The notes under the pieces: model-generated
What the model was told of the DNA's origin: nothing
Database searches by the model: none
The model's input: only the letters and a program-made list of their open reading frames with translations
Assembly: GCA_904420555.1 (NCBI GenBank)
Contig: CAJFVO010000001.1
Span: 62,001 to 126,000, forward strand
DNA: 64,000 nt
Direction: 5' to 3'
DNA from: Candidatus Heritagella intestinalis
GTDB lineage: Bacteria; Bacillota; Clostridia; Oscillospirales; Acutalibacteraceae
Part shown: in pieces, positions 18,898 through 27,661 of the stretch
Layout: each line of letters begins with the position of its first letter
How positions within the stretch are numbered: position 1 is the stretch's first letter
Position numbers and translations under genes: made by a program

Positions 18898-19659
18898 TCA
18901 ATCATCATCGTATGCAATTTCCCGGATTGGAAGAATTCCTCCAATATCCAGCAAGGGTCCGTCTGTCAGTTCTATGGCTGTGATGTTCCGCTGCTGCAAA
19001 AATTCTTGAATGCGTCTGCCGTCCGGATGGCTCTTTAAGGAGCCGGTAAACAATAGCTCATCCGGCGCGGCTAACCCACAGCATCCGCCAATAAACCCAT
19101 ACTCGTATCCCGGCAACTGAATATGCCCTGGCTGGATTTCCAGTACCTCTATACCGGCCTTTTGTGCTGTCCGGCTCACGCCTCGGTCTGCTGTAATCAG
19201 ACTGTTGGCGTCTACCACTGCGGCTGCACACCGGGTATACCCCTGGGCCACGGCAAAATGCTGTTTCTCCGCCAGTTGTTGCTGGATTTCCGGTGCTGCG
19301 GATTTTGGATTCCAGAACACCTTTTCCGCAATCTGCAAAATATTGCATGGAGCATCTTCCGGGTAGCACTTTCCCAAAGGCGTTTGTGTCACAATAGTTT
19401 GAATATCAAAATAGTTAAGGCGCCGGGCCAGTTCTTCTTCTCCATGCGGCACCACTGCGAAACCATCTCCCAAATAGCAGCAGAGCATATCACCGTGATA
19501 TCGGATAGGGTCCGGAAGATTTTGGGAAGAAGTGGTGGCAATGGCCCGAATGCCGAGTTTCTGCACGCTTTGGAAAACAGCGGGATATTCCGGGGAAAGT
19601 AAAACCATCGAAACGCGGCTTTGAGGTAAGTTAGGGCTGTGCAAAAATCGCTCTGGCAA
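18898..19659 (-). CDS. DUF6873 family protein (probable GME/amidinotransferase fold)
   Basis: 253 aa, no signal peptide or membrane segment. I recognise it as the Clostridial family named DUF6873 (guanidino-group-modifying-enzyme fold), a group related in fold to arginine deiminases and amidinotransferases. Conserved-looking segments are VVDANSLITADRGVS and GFIGGCCGLAAPDELLFTG; the Cys pair and the Asp are plausible active-site residues. The TTG start at 19659 is set by AGGAGG 8 nt upstream. It follows the MacB-like permease gene by 62 nt on the same strand. Substrate unknown; the fold assignment is from memory of the family and not tested. Confidence 0.65.
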   Translation of the reverse strand: MPERFLHSPNLPQSRVSMVLLSPEYPAVFQSVQKLGIRAIATTSSQNLPDPIRYHGDMLCCYLGDGFAVVPHGEEELARRLNYFDIQTIVTQTPLGKCYPEDAPCNILQIAEKVFWNPKSAAPEIQQQLAEKQHFAVAQGYTRCAAAVVDANSLITADRGVSRTAQKAGIEVLEIQPGHIQLPGYEYGFIGGCCGLAAPDELLFTGSLKSHPDGRRIQEFLQQRNITAIELTDGPLLDIGGILPIREIAYDDD

Positions 19660-19721
19660 AGGAGATTCCTCCTATGTATAAGGCGGAGAGGTGCTCTCTC
19701 CCCCCTTTTTCAGATTTTTTG

Positions 19722-20903
19722 TCAGGTATCGGTACGCAAGGCCTCAATAGGCTGCAAAGAGGCCGCCTTCATGGCGGGATACACGCCGAATACCACACCG
19801 CTGACCATGGAAAATCCGGCGGCAAACAGCGCAATATCCATTCTTGGCTCTAAAGAAATGCCGAACAGTGCAGCGCCTAAATAGGATGCCCCTGTCCCCA
19901 CTACTACGCCGATAAGAGAACCAATCAGGGAAAGCAGCAGCGCTTCCCAAAGGAACTCTGAAAGAATCACGCTTTTTTGCGCGCCAATGGCTTTCTTGAT
20001 GCCGATTTCCCGGGTACGCTCCTGCACCGATACCAGCATCACCGTCATAATGCTCAGGCTGGCCACTAACAGGGAAATAGCTCCTACCGCGGAAAGCACC
20101 AAAGTTAAAATATTCAGCATATTGGTCAGGGAGTGCTTCTGTTTTACCAGATTGTTTGCCATATAACCGTCCGTAAGGCCCGTTTGACGGTCCAGCACGG
20201 AAGTGAGCTGCTGCCCTACGGTATCGGCGTCCTCCCCCTCTGCAATGCGTACCGCGATTTGATCGAAGGTACTTCTCCCCAGAGACGACTGCATGGTGGT
20301 GTATGGGACGTAAACAAAGGAAGGAATATAGCTTCCCATAAAGCTCTGCAAAAGGCCGCTTCCGGTTTTTACAACCCCCACAATGGTATAAACCTCTTCC
20401 GCACCCCCATACAGGATAGAAACCGTTTTGCCAATGCTGTTGCTTCTTCCAAAGGCCTTTTGGGAAAAGGATTCGTCAATAAGGCACACGTTTTTTTGCA
20501 GCAAAACATCCTGATGGTTCAAATTCCGACCGTAAATGGCCTCAATAGAAATAATTCGGTTGGCATTTTCGTCCACGCCCCAAAGCAAGGCATCCGTTTC
20601 TTCCGACCGGGCCGAGAGGGATGCCGTCTGCATCAAAACCGGCATGGCCTGCTCCACCTGTTCGCAGCCTTCAATGGTGTCCAATGTCTCATCCTGCAAA
20701 AGTGCTGAGGAGGAAGCGCTGATGGTGAGCCCACTGAGCCCTAAACTGTCCATTTCGGTGTTCAGGGCATCGCTGCCGCATTGAGAGATGTTTCCGATAA
20801 TGGTTACAGAGGCCACGCCAATGACAATTCCCAGGGCAGTTAGAATACTTCTTCCCCGCTTTCGGCAAAGACTTCTCCAAGCAAAGGATATGCGCTCAAG
20901 CAT
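19722..20903 (-). CDS. MacB/FtsX-type ABC transporter permease
   Basis: 393 aa. An N-terminal membrane segment (LTALGIVIGVASVTIIG) is followed by a large extracytoplasmic MacB-PCD domain (about residues 50-260) and three C-terminal membrane helices with the FtsX-like ERTREIGIKKAIGAQ loop. Such permeases normally pair with an ABC ATPase, which is missing here. It overlaps the upstream adaptor gene by 8 nt. Probable role: extrusion of a peptide, lipid or toxic compound, or mechanotransmission across the membrane. Confidence 0.88.
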   Translation of the reverse strand: MLERISFAWRSLCRKRGRSILTALGIVIGVASVTIIGNISQCGSDALNTEMDSLGLSGLTISASSSALLQDETLDTIEGCEQVEQAMPVLMQTASLSARSEETDALLWGVDENANRIISIEAIYGRNLNHQDVLLQKNVCLIDESFSQKAFGRSNSIGKTVSILYGGAEEVYTIVGVVKTGSGLLQSFMGSYIPSFVYVPYTTMQSSLGRSTFDQIAVRIAEGEDADTVGQQLTSVLDRQTGLTDGYMANNLVKQKHSLTNMLNILTLVLSAVGAISLLVASLSIMTVMLVSVQERTREIGIKKAIGAQKSVILSEFLWEALLLSLIGSLIGVVVGTGASYLGAALFGISLEPRMDIALFAAGFSMVSGVVFGVYPAMKAASLQPIEALRTDT

Positions 20904-21915
20904 CAGGCTGGCCCTCCGTTTCCCGGATATACATTCCCTCGGTAATGCCCTCCGGTTCTAAAATGACATGGGCGCCCTCCGGCAGCTCTTCTTTGACAGA
21001 AAGACCGTTGGCATATTCTTTTTCAGCGGTAACAGGCTGTTTGACAGCTTGGCCTTCCTGTACCAGGAAAATGTATTCCTGCCCGTCATCATCGGCAAGA
21101 ACAGCGCTGTAAGGGATTAGAAAGACATCCGGTGATTCTTCAGTGGTGATAGAAGCCTTGACGGTATAGCCCGGCTTAATCTCGGCTGTTGGCTCTAAAA
21201 CCTTTAAGATTACCTCTACAACTGTTTCTTTGCCGGTAGTGGAGGCCTGTTGGACGGCTTCATCGGAGATAGAAAGCACCTCTCCCTGAAAGGTTTGTCC
21301 TGGGAATCCAGAACCGGTGATTTCCGCTTGCTGTCCGGTTGCGATTTCGGCAATATCGGCTTCCCCCACTTGCAGCCGCACCTGCAGGTTTTGCGGGTCT
21401 GAAACCGTCATCATTTCATCTCCCACAGCAGCAGAATCCCCTTCCAGGATCTTCAAATCGTTGACCGTGCCGGAAATAGGGCTGGTTACCGTAAACGGTT
21501 CTTCAGAGTCTGCCTGTCCAGATTGGGCAGAGGCCGCCAGGATTTCTTCAGCGCTGTCCGGTATCACACCGGTAGCTTGGTATTCTTCCCACAGCCGGAG
21601 ATATGTTTCCTGTGTAGCTGCAGAAGAAGCTTCCTCGACCCGATGGGCGGTAAACAGTTCCTGCCCGGCCTTCACTTGTTCCCCCTCCTGGACGAAAAGC
21701 TCCGTAACGACCAGGTTGCAAGAAGCTGAAACGGTCTTTTCGTTGGCCCTTTCTACGGTGCCGGAGCAGAGTAGGGTTTCCGAAGCGGTGTCGGCGTGAA
21801 GCTGCCAGCTCTGGGCTTCCACAACGGTGGGTTTCATCATCTGCCCGGCAACCAGGATGCCTCCGGAAATCACCGCAGTGGACAAGAACAGCAGGATATA
21901 GGATTTCAGTTTCAT
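20896..21915 (-). CDS. MacA/HlyD-type membrane fusion (adaptor) protein
   Basis: 339 aa. N-terminal membrane anchor (residues about 5-25), then a barrel-sandwich hybrid split into halves around residues 60-95 and 140-175 (TVSASCNLVV ... TSPISGTVNDLKILEGD), a short helical hairpin, a beta-barrel and a membrane-proximal domain. It works with the MacB-like permease encoded immediately downstream. In Gram-positives such adaptors span the cell wall side rather than a periplasm. No ATPase gene lies between or beside the pair, which is unusual. Confidence 0.88.
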   Translation of the reverse strand: MKLKSYILLFLSTAVISGGILVAGQMMKPTVVEAQSWQLHADTASETLLCSGTVERANEKTVSASCNLVVTELFVQEGEQVKAGQELFTAHRVEEASSAATQETYLRLWEEYQATGVIPDSAEEILAASAQSGQADSEEPFTVTSPISGTVNDLKILEGDSAAVGDEMMTVSDPQNLQVRLQVGEADIAEIATGQQAEITGSGFPGQTFQGEVLSISDEAVQQASTTGKETVVEVILKVLEPTAEIKPGYTVKASITTEESPDVFLIPYSAVLADDDGQEYIFLVQEGQAVKQPVTAEKEYANGLSVKEELPEGAHVILEPEGITEGMYIRETEGQPDA

Positions 21916-22070
21916 TCTCGCATTCCCCCTTCCAGCCTATTTTGCGACTGGAGCGGGAAAAAATGCGCCCTTCCCGAATTTTACAGACCCGTTGTTTCGG
22001 GAATATCTCCCCTATTGAGAGGAATACTGTGATAAAGAGATACGGAAATCAAGAAAGGAAGGCGCCGGAA

Positions 22071-22259
22071 ATGAGTATGATCCCTTGCAGCGAAGATTGT
22101 GTATATCAGCGTGACGGCTACTGTTCCCTGGATATTCCCCCTTTGGTGACCAATACAGACGCAAAGGGTTGTGTCCACAAAATTTCCCTGGATAAAAAGC
22201 GTCCGCCTATCCCGTATCCGGAAATTACGATTCCGTCGCAGCCCCAAAGGCCTCTCTGA
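22071..22259 (+). CDS. Small Cys-rich conserved protein (CX3CX7CX15C)
   Basis: 62 aa. Four cysteines arranged CX3C-X7-C-X15-C (PCSEDC, GYCSL, KGCVH) look like a metal or Fe-S binding knuckle. I recognise the pattern from short Clostridial proteins that databases often mislabel as hydroxymyristoyl-ACP dehydratase; no such activity is plausible at this size. The ATG at 22071 follows AAGGAAGG (22055-22062) by 8 nt. Its last 35 nt overlap the end of radA on the other strand, a convergent coding overlap. Confidence 0.7.
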   Translation: MSMIPCSEDCVYQRDGYCSLDIPPLVTNTDAKGCVHKISLDKKRPPIPYPEITIPSQPQRPL

Positions 22260-23598
22260 GATTTTTTACACCAATCAGCTGCATCTCTCCGGAGGACACC
22301 GTAGTCTTTTTCAGGCAGTGATAGGGCAGCACACAGCGCCGAAATCCCAGACGAGCGGCTTCGGAGACACGAGCGTTGATGTGGGTGACAGACCGAAGCT
22401 CCCCGGCCAGGCCCACTTCCCCAAACACAATGGTGTCCTCTCGGATGCTGATATCCTTCAGGCTGGAGATCAGGGAGACGGCCACTGCCAAATCTGCCGC
22501 GGGCTCGTCCAAGCGCAAGCCGCCCACCACGTTGATATAGGCGTCCAGATTCGAGAAGTAAAACCCTGCCCGCTTTTCCAGCACGGCCAGAAGCAGATTC
22601 ATCCGGTTGTAATCAAAGCCTGTAGCCATCCGGCGGGGATTGCCAAAGCCAGTGGTGGTGGCAAGGCCCTGGATTTCCGCCAAAATAGGCCGAGTGCCTT
22701 CCATGACACAGGTAACGCAAGTGCCGGATACATTTACCGGCCGGCCAGAAAGCATGGCTTGGGAAGGGTTGTCTACCTGCTGAAGCCCCGACTCCCCCAT
22801 ATCAAAAACGCCGATTTCATTAGTGGAGCCATAGCGGTTCTTTACGGCCCGGAGAATTCGGTAGGTCATCTGCCGGTCTCCTTCAAAGTACAGAACCGCA
22901 TCCACAATATGCTCCAGGACCTTGGGGCCGGCAATCGCGCCATCTTTATTCACATGTCCCACTACAACAGCGGGAATATCCAGGGGCTTGCAGCAGCGCA
23001 TAATGGCATTGGTGCATTCCCGCACCTGGGTAACACTGCCGGGAGAAGAGTTTAAATCAGTAAAATTCATGGTTTGGATAGAGTCGATCATCACCAGGTC
23101 CGGTTTCAGGGAGCGGATTTCCTCCGTGACATACTGGATGTCGGTTTCCGTCATAATCAGCAGGTTCGGTGTAGTCACTCCCAGGCGCGAAGCCCGCAGC
23201 TTGATCTGCCGGCCGGATTCTTCCCCGGAGACGTAAAGGATCTTCAGGGTTCGGCCAAGATGCTGGCAAATCTGCAGCAGAATGGTGGACTTTCCAATGC
23301 CCGGGTCGCCGCTGATCAAAATCAGGGAGCCCTTGACGATGCCGCCTCCCAGCACCCGATCCAGTTCTGACATCCCGGTGTGATACCGGAATTCTTCCTG
23401 TTCATCCAGCTCATTGATGGGAATCGGTCGCGAGAGGCTGCGGTGAGAGGACATAGCAGCCGATTTTTTGGAGACGGGTTCCCGCAGCTCTTCGTTCATG
23501 GTATTCCACTCCCCGCATCCAGGGCATTTTCCATACCATTTGGCGGATTCAAATCCGCAGGCGGAACAAATATATACGGTTTTTGCTTTTCCTGCCAT
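22225..23598 (-). CDS. radA: DNA repair protein RadA (Sms)
   Basis: 457 aa RecA-like ATPase that processes branch-migrating recombination intermediates. N-terminal zinc finger (CSACGFES ... CPGCGEW), Walker A SGDPGIGKSTI near residue 95, the RadA-specific KNRYGSTNEIGVF motif, and a C-terminal Lon-protease-like domain (about residues 290-457). The ATG at 23598 follows an AGGAGG; the open frame extends further upstream but into the amidase gene. It is 31 nt downstream of the cwlD-like gene. Confidence 0.96.
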   Translation of the reverse strand: MAGKAKTVYICSACGFESAKWYGKCPGCGEWNTMNEELREPVSKKSAAMSSHRSLSRPIPINELDEQEEFRYHTGMSELDRVLGGGIVKGSLILISGDPGIGKSTILLQICQHLGRTLKILYVSGEESGRQIKLRASRLGVTTPNLLIMTETDIQYVTEEIRSLKPDLVMIDSIQTMNFTDLNSSPGSVTQVRECTNAIMRCCKPLDIPAVVVGHVNKDGAIAGPKVLEHIVDAVLYFEGDRQMTYRILRAVKNRYGSTNEIGVFDMGESGLQQVDNPSQAMLSGRPVNVSGTCVTCVMEGTRPILAEIQGLATTTGFGNPRRMATGFDYNRMNLLLAVLEKRAGFYFSNLDAYINVVGGLRLDEPAADLAVAVSLISSLKDISIREDTIVFGEVGLAGELRSVTHINARVSEAARLGFRRCVLPYHCLKKTTVSSGEMQLIGVKNLREAFGAATES

Positions 23599-23629
23599 AA
23601 GGGACCTCCTGCATATAAGTCTTTCCCAA

Positions 23630-24442
23630 TTAGTATACCATAAACGGTCCGGCATGCAAGAGGCCGGAATTTCCAATAGAAACCCCCGAATCGTCTCCTT
23701 CTTCCAAAAGGCTGTTTTGAGTGTCCAAATAGTCCATAAAGCCGTTCCATATAGCAAAAGCCATTTGCCCCTGATAGGCCGGTTCCTGGAGCATCTGGGC
23801 TTCAGAGGGGTTGGATAGAAATCCGCATTCTATAATAACTGCCGGTACCTGGGCGTTCCACAACAGGTAGATGGAACTGCCGGCGGGTTTGCATTCCCGG
23901 CTGTTTTCCGGCTGCAGGAGGCCCTTGACGGAATCCTGAATGGCCTGGGCCAGATCTGCACTTTCGGGCACGTTGGGGGAATAAAAAATTTGGGTACCGT
24001 GATACTGGGATTCGCTGAAATGGTTCTGATGAATGCTGAGAAGGATACACTCTCCCTCTGCCTCCACCATATGAAGGCGGTTGTGCAGATCGGAGACCTT
24101 CCGCTCCCGAACTGTTTCCAGTTTCTCATATCCAACAGAAATATCCGAATCCCGTATCATGACTACTCGGAATCCACTGCTTTCCAGCATGGGGCGCAGC
24201 CTCTGGGCAATGGCCAAATTTAAATCCTTTTCCAGGGCTCCATCAGCAGAGGAGGCCCCTCCGTCCTCCCCACCGTGGCCGGCATCCAGCACCACTGTAA
24301 CAGGAGTTTGCCGCAGCTTCCCAGCCTGATTGGAAATCGTCTGAAAGGCGTTGACCGTACAAACAGCCCAAATTCCCAACAGTGCCAGAGTCAGCAGCCA
24401 CAGCCCTCTGGGGCGCCGTATTTTTTTCGCTCGTGTTCCCAT
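23630..24442 (-). CDS. cwlD: N-acetylmuramoyl-L-alanine amidase, CwlD-like
   Basis: 270 aa secreted or anchored amidase_3 enzyme. N-terminal hydrophobic segment at residues about 14-33, then the zinc-binding set: His in LDAGHGGEDGG, Glu in ALEKDLN, His in LSIHQNHF and the catalytic Glu in IIECGFLSNPSE. CwlD makes muramic-delta-lactam in spore cortex. The length and single-domain architecture fit CwlD better than vegetative amidases with wall-binding repeats. Context (spoIIM nearby) supports a sporulation role, but a general amidase cannot be excluded. Confidence 0.82.
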   Translation of the reverse strand: MGTRAKKIRRPRGLWLLTLALLGIWAVCTVNAFQTISNQAGKLRQTPVTVVLDAGHGGEDGGASSADGALEKDLNLAIAQRLRPMLESSGFRVVMIRDSDISVGYEKLETVRERKVSDLHNRLHMVEAEGECILLSIHQNHFSESQYHGTQIFYSPNVPESADLAQAIQDSVKGLLQPENSRECKPAGSSIYLLWNAQVPAVIIECGFLSNPSEAQMLQEPAYQGQMAFAIWNGFMDYLDTQNSLLEEGDDSGVSIGNSGLLHAGPFMVY

Positions 24443-24498
24443 TGCTTCACCCCCTATAAGAGAGTATGCCTTTTTTCAGAATTCCAGTACCAGGACGC

Positions 24499-24547
24499 AA
24501 AAAAACCTTCCGTCCCAGCCCGTATGGGCCAAGGGGAAGGCTTTTTT
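24499..24547. terminator. Terminator between the DUF624 gene and the amidase gene
   Basis: CCTTCC (24506-24511) pairs with GGAAGG (24535-24540) around an inner GCCC/GGGC hairpin; seven A on the left give a U-tract for the minus transcript and six T lie on the right. Confidence 0.82.
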
Positions 24548-24554
24548 ATTTTCA

Positions 24555-25544
24555 TCAGGAATGCTTGCTGTCTTCAAAAATCGACTCTTCCTCAAGCTGA
24601 GAGCGTTTGACCATCCGGCCATTTACATAGACATACTCTGACTCTTCCTTCTCTTTGTCAGGGGAGTCCTGTTCCTCGCCGTTGTTTTGTTCTGCTTCTA
24701 TTTCCTTCTTCTTCGTATAGTAGGGCTGAATCAGAAGCCGGTCAATGAGAGAGTATACGACAAAGCAGTCCGTATAGGACAGGAAGGAAAAAATAAACAG
24801 GGCCATCAGGAGCAGCAGCACCAAGGAGGTCAGCAAATTGGCTAAGGCTTGATAGCAGACAAAAAGGAACAGGCCGTAAATAGCGGTCAGAAGAAGATTC
24901 CGCCACAAACCAGCAATGGAAAGAATCAGGGCGTTTCGATAAATTTTGCGCAGAGGCAGGTCAAAGGTCACAATCATAATGGGGACATAATACTGGCAAA
25001 ACAGTAGGACCACAATTGCCAGGAAACAGAAGGCCAACGGAATCATGAAAAACCAGTTAAAAGCCATCTGATAATAGTAGTAGAGCATGGAGAAAGACAA
25101 CACCATGTACGCTACATACAGAAAAATCCCATTGAGCAGGAACGCCTTCCAGTTGTCTTTGATGGCATCCTTATAATCCGAAAAAACAAAGGCGTGGTCT
25201 TCACGGGCAAAATTACGTGTAACATAAGTAAGGCCCGCTATGAAAGGAGAGAGAAAAATCAGTGGAAAGGGAACCACATACAATGTCCAAACGTCCAACT
25301 GCAGGCTATATTGCCCCATAGGCAGCTGCAGCTGATAGTGAGTCAGCATCCCGAACATCAGGAAGATACACACTGCCATCACCACTAAAAACGGGACAAA
25401 GAACAGAAGATTCAGTTGAATCAGCTTTCCAAACTTGCGTCCCATCAACTGAAAATAGCGGATATAGGGCGGCTTTTGCGGCTCGTCCTTGCTGACGCCG
25501 GGGCCTGGCCGGTTATAATTTCCAAAAAACAAAAAATTCGCCAA
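24555..25544 (-). CDS. DUF624 (YesL-like) membrane protein
   Basis: 329 aa integral membrane protein with about six hydrophobic segments (around residues 45-68, 88-105, 140-160, 168-190, 212-235, 245-268) and a charged C-terminal tail (about residues 285-329, many Glu/Lys). The pattern matches DUF624/YesL, a family often beside sugar-metabolism genes but without proven function. TTG start at 25544, preceded by TAGGAG on the minus strand. It lies between xerD and the amidase gene and is followed by a terminator. No transport activity can be claimed. Confidence 0.78.
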   Translation of the reverse strand: MANFLFFGNYNRPGPGVSKDEPQKPPYIRYFQLMGRKFGKLIQLNLLFFVPFLVVMAVCIFLMFGMLTHYQLQLPMGQYSLQLDVWTLYVVPFPLIFLSPFIAGLTYVTRNFAREDHAFVFSDYKDAIKDNWKAFLLNGIFLYVAYMVLSFSMLYYYYQMAFNWFFMIPLAFCFLAIVVLLFCQYYVPIMIVTFDLPLRKIYRNALILSIAGLWRNLLLTAIYGLFLFVCYQALANLLTSLVLLLLMALFIFSFLSYTDCFVVYSLIDRLLIQPYYTKKKEIEAEQNNGEEQDSPDKEKEESEYVYVNGRMVKRSQLEEESIFEDSKHS

Positions 25545-25594
25545 AGTACAATCACTCCTATAAAGTTATCTGTGCCTGGGCAAGGTTCGCTCTG

Positions 25595-26488
25595 TTATCC
25601 CATCTTGGCACGGGGATGATAACTATTATACACTTCTTTCATATGATTGTCCAATAATTGAATGTAAATTTGTGTCGAAGAAATGTCAGCGTGTCCCAAC
25701 ATCATTTGGATGTCCTTGAGCTGGGCGCCGTTTTCCAATAAGTGCAGCGCAAAGGAATGGCGAAGAGTGTGGGGTGTGATATCTTTGGTAATACCGGCGC
25801 TGCGGGCATAGTTCTTAATAATTTTCCAAAAGCCCTGCCGGGTCAGGCGTTTTCCATTAAAGTTCAGGAACAAGGCTCCCTCATCTTCCAATTTCGGCGC
25901 AATTTCGCTTCGCACCCGCCGCAGATAATCGGAAACTGCGGCGATAGCTGCCGGGTAGACCGGAATCGTCCGCTCTGATTTATGGCTCCGGCAATGCAGA
26001 AGACCTTCCTTCAGTCGGATGTCCGAGAGATCCAACTCTGTGAGTTCGGAAACTCGGATGCCTGTGGCATACAATAACTCCAGCATGGCCCGGTCCCGGC
26101 ACCCTTTTGGCTCTGAAATATCCGGCTGCCGGAGCAAAAGCTCCACTTCCTGTTGGGTAAGGATCTGCGGCAGCTTTTTATCCTTCTTTTGAATTTTGAT
26201 CTGTTTAGCCGGATTTTCCTCCGTCAGCCCCAGTTGGATCAGGTATTGATAAAAGGAGCGGATAGAAGCCATATTCCGGGTCACGGTGGAAGGAGAACGG
26301 CCCAAAGATTGCAGTTCCGCTACATATTGGCTCAAAATCTCCTTATCAGTTTTTTCCGGGAGCGGGTCTCCGTGCTCTTTTAAAAACGCCAGATAGTGTT
26401 CCACATCCCGCTGATAGGAATCCAGCGTGTTTTGGGAAACTCCTTTAGAAATCAGGTAATCATAGAACGCTTTTCCGTAGTCGGTCAT
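25595..26488 (-). CDS. xerD: Tyrosine recombinase XerD
   Basis: 297 aa, the standard XerD length. N-terminal core-binding domain (about 5-90), catalytic Arg in YATGIRVSELTELDL, HTLRHSFALHLLENG, His in MLGHADIS and Tyr in TQIYIQL. With XerC it resolves chromosome dimers at dif. The ATG at 26488 has GGGAGTG upstream; a longer open frame to 26536 lacks a ribosome binding site. spoIIM lies directly upstream, an order also seen in Bacillus, which supports XerD over other recombinases. Confidence 0.92.
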   Translation of the reverse strand: MTDYGKAFYDYLISKGVSQNTLDSYQRDVEHYLAFLKEHGDPLPEKTDKEILSQYVAELQSLGRSPSTVTRNMASIRSFYQYLIQLGLTEENPAKQIKIQKKDKKLPQILTQQEVELLLRQPDISEPKGCRDRAMLELLYATGIRVSELTELDLSDIRLKEGLLHCRSHKSERTIPVYPAAIAAVSDYLRRVRSEIAPKLEDEGALFLNFNGKRLTRQGFWKIIKNYARSAGITKDITPHTLRHSFALHLLENGAQLKDIQMMLGHADISSTQIYIQLLDNHMKEVYNSYHPRAKMG

Positions 26489-26552
26489 CGTATCACTCCC
26501 TTTTCTGACATATACAAATCCCCTATCCCTTTTCAAGCAAGTACCGAAGCCC

Positions 26553-27224
26553 CTAAAAAGAAAACAGCAATGAAAAAATGGCGGAAGTCCCCCATTCCAG
26601 CAGCGCTCCCATCAGGCACGGCACGAGGAATAGTCCGAACCGAAAAGCATAGGGGCCGATTTTGGCCTTGACTGAACCACCCATGGAAAGCCGTTTGGAA
26701 AATCTCCAGCTTTCCTGGACTGCTAAGAAAATCCCCACCGAACCAATCAGAGTGCCCGGCAAAAAAAGCAGCCAATAAAATGCGCCGCCCTGCAGGCCAT
26801 AAGCTGTATACAAGTATCCTGCCACCAACCCGACTCCAACCCCCCGGGCCACAGGAACTAGCGGAAGCAAAAATGTTCCCCAAATGGAAAGCCCACAGAG
26901 AAAACACACTGCGGCCAACAAAAAAGACGAGGCCAACGAGGAAACGAAACCGGAAAAAAAGGGGTCTTCCAAACGCAGACGGAAATCTGTCTGGAACAGG
27001 AAATCCAAATGGGAAACCGCCTCTCTTGGCGCGTTGCCGGAAAAAACAGCGCCAGCCGCAATTCCCGCCAAAAATAGTGCCGGTCCCACAATGAGCCAAA
27101 CAGGAACGCGGGGCTCCAAAGGTTTTTCCGCAGGAGACTCCGGCTTTCCAGCTCCGCTTGTCCGGTGAGAAGCTGCGGCTGTGCCGGTTCTCATATACTT
27201 CTTTTTACTTCGAACCCATACCAT
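26553..27224 (-). CDS. spoIIM: Stage II sporulation protein M-like membrane protein
   Basis: 223 aa. A basic N-terminus is followed by about five hydrophobic segments (roughly residues 42-62, 92-115, 118-140, 148-170, 195-220). SpoIIM is part of the SpoIIDMP peptidoglycan hydrolase machine that drives engulfment. Sequence recognition is moderate, but size, topology and position directly upstream of xerD (as in Bacillus) agree. The ATG at 27224 follows a good GGAGG. Confidence 0.75.
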   Translation of the reverse strand: MVWVRSKKKYMRTGTAAASHRTSGAGKPESPAEKPLEPRVPVWLIVGPALFLAGIAAGAVFSGNAPREAVSHLDFLFQTDFRLRLEDPFFSGFVSSLASSFLLAAVCFLCGLSIWGTFLLPLVPVARGVGVGLVAGYLYTAYGLQGGAFYWLLFLPGTLIGSVGIFLAVQESWRFSKRLSMGGSVKAKIGPYAFRFGLFLVPCLMGALLEWGTSAIFSLLFSF

Positions 27225-27661
27225 AATCCATCCTCCAGCCCTTCTAAATAAACACTGTTAGAATCAATATATGGAAAGGGAAAAAGAAATATGATACACG
27301 GAGAAACCAGCAAGCACAGCCTACTTCTTCATACTTTAATTATACTATACCCCTTTTCTCCCGAGAGCGCAAGGTAAAATATGCACATTTCAGAAAGTTT
27401 ATACACTTGCCAGAAAAACGGTCCCCGGCATTATGTAACCTGCTTAAAAATTATGTAAACTTGCAAAGCAAAGATACAACTATATAAGATGAATATTTAT
27501 GCAATAAACTGTATAATGCGATTTTCCCCGCAAAAAACTCCCAATTTCTCGCTTCTCTTCCCTTTTCTGCCCGGTTTTCAAGGAAATCCGGGAGATCGGG
27601 AACAAAAAGCGGAGAGATCAGGAGTTCCAAAAGAATTTTTATGGCGATAGCAGGATTAAAG
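27225..27661. other. Gene-free AT-rich region with a 20-bp-spaced direct repeat
   Basis: 437 bp without a credible gene. It contains ATTATGTAA twice in the same orientation at 27430-27438 and 27450-27458, exactly 20 bp apart. The second copy continues as TTATGTAAACT (27451-27461). A possible minus promoter for spoIIM ends in the TATAGT/TATAAT cluster near 27341-27352, with a poor -35. I see no clear terminator for the SCIFF maturase gene here. Confidence 0.5.

Noticed and set aside
22171-23055. 294-codon plus-strand frame over radA
   Set aside because: Shadow of radA. Only the short upstream frame ending at 22259 has a ribosome binding site and a conserved Cys pattern.
27430-27461. Calling the direct repeat a dif site
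   Set aside because: Only the XerD-type half site matches; no 11-6-11 partner arm is present on either side.
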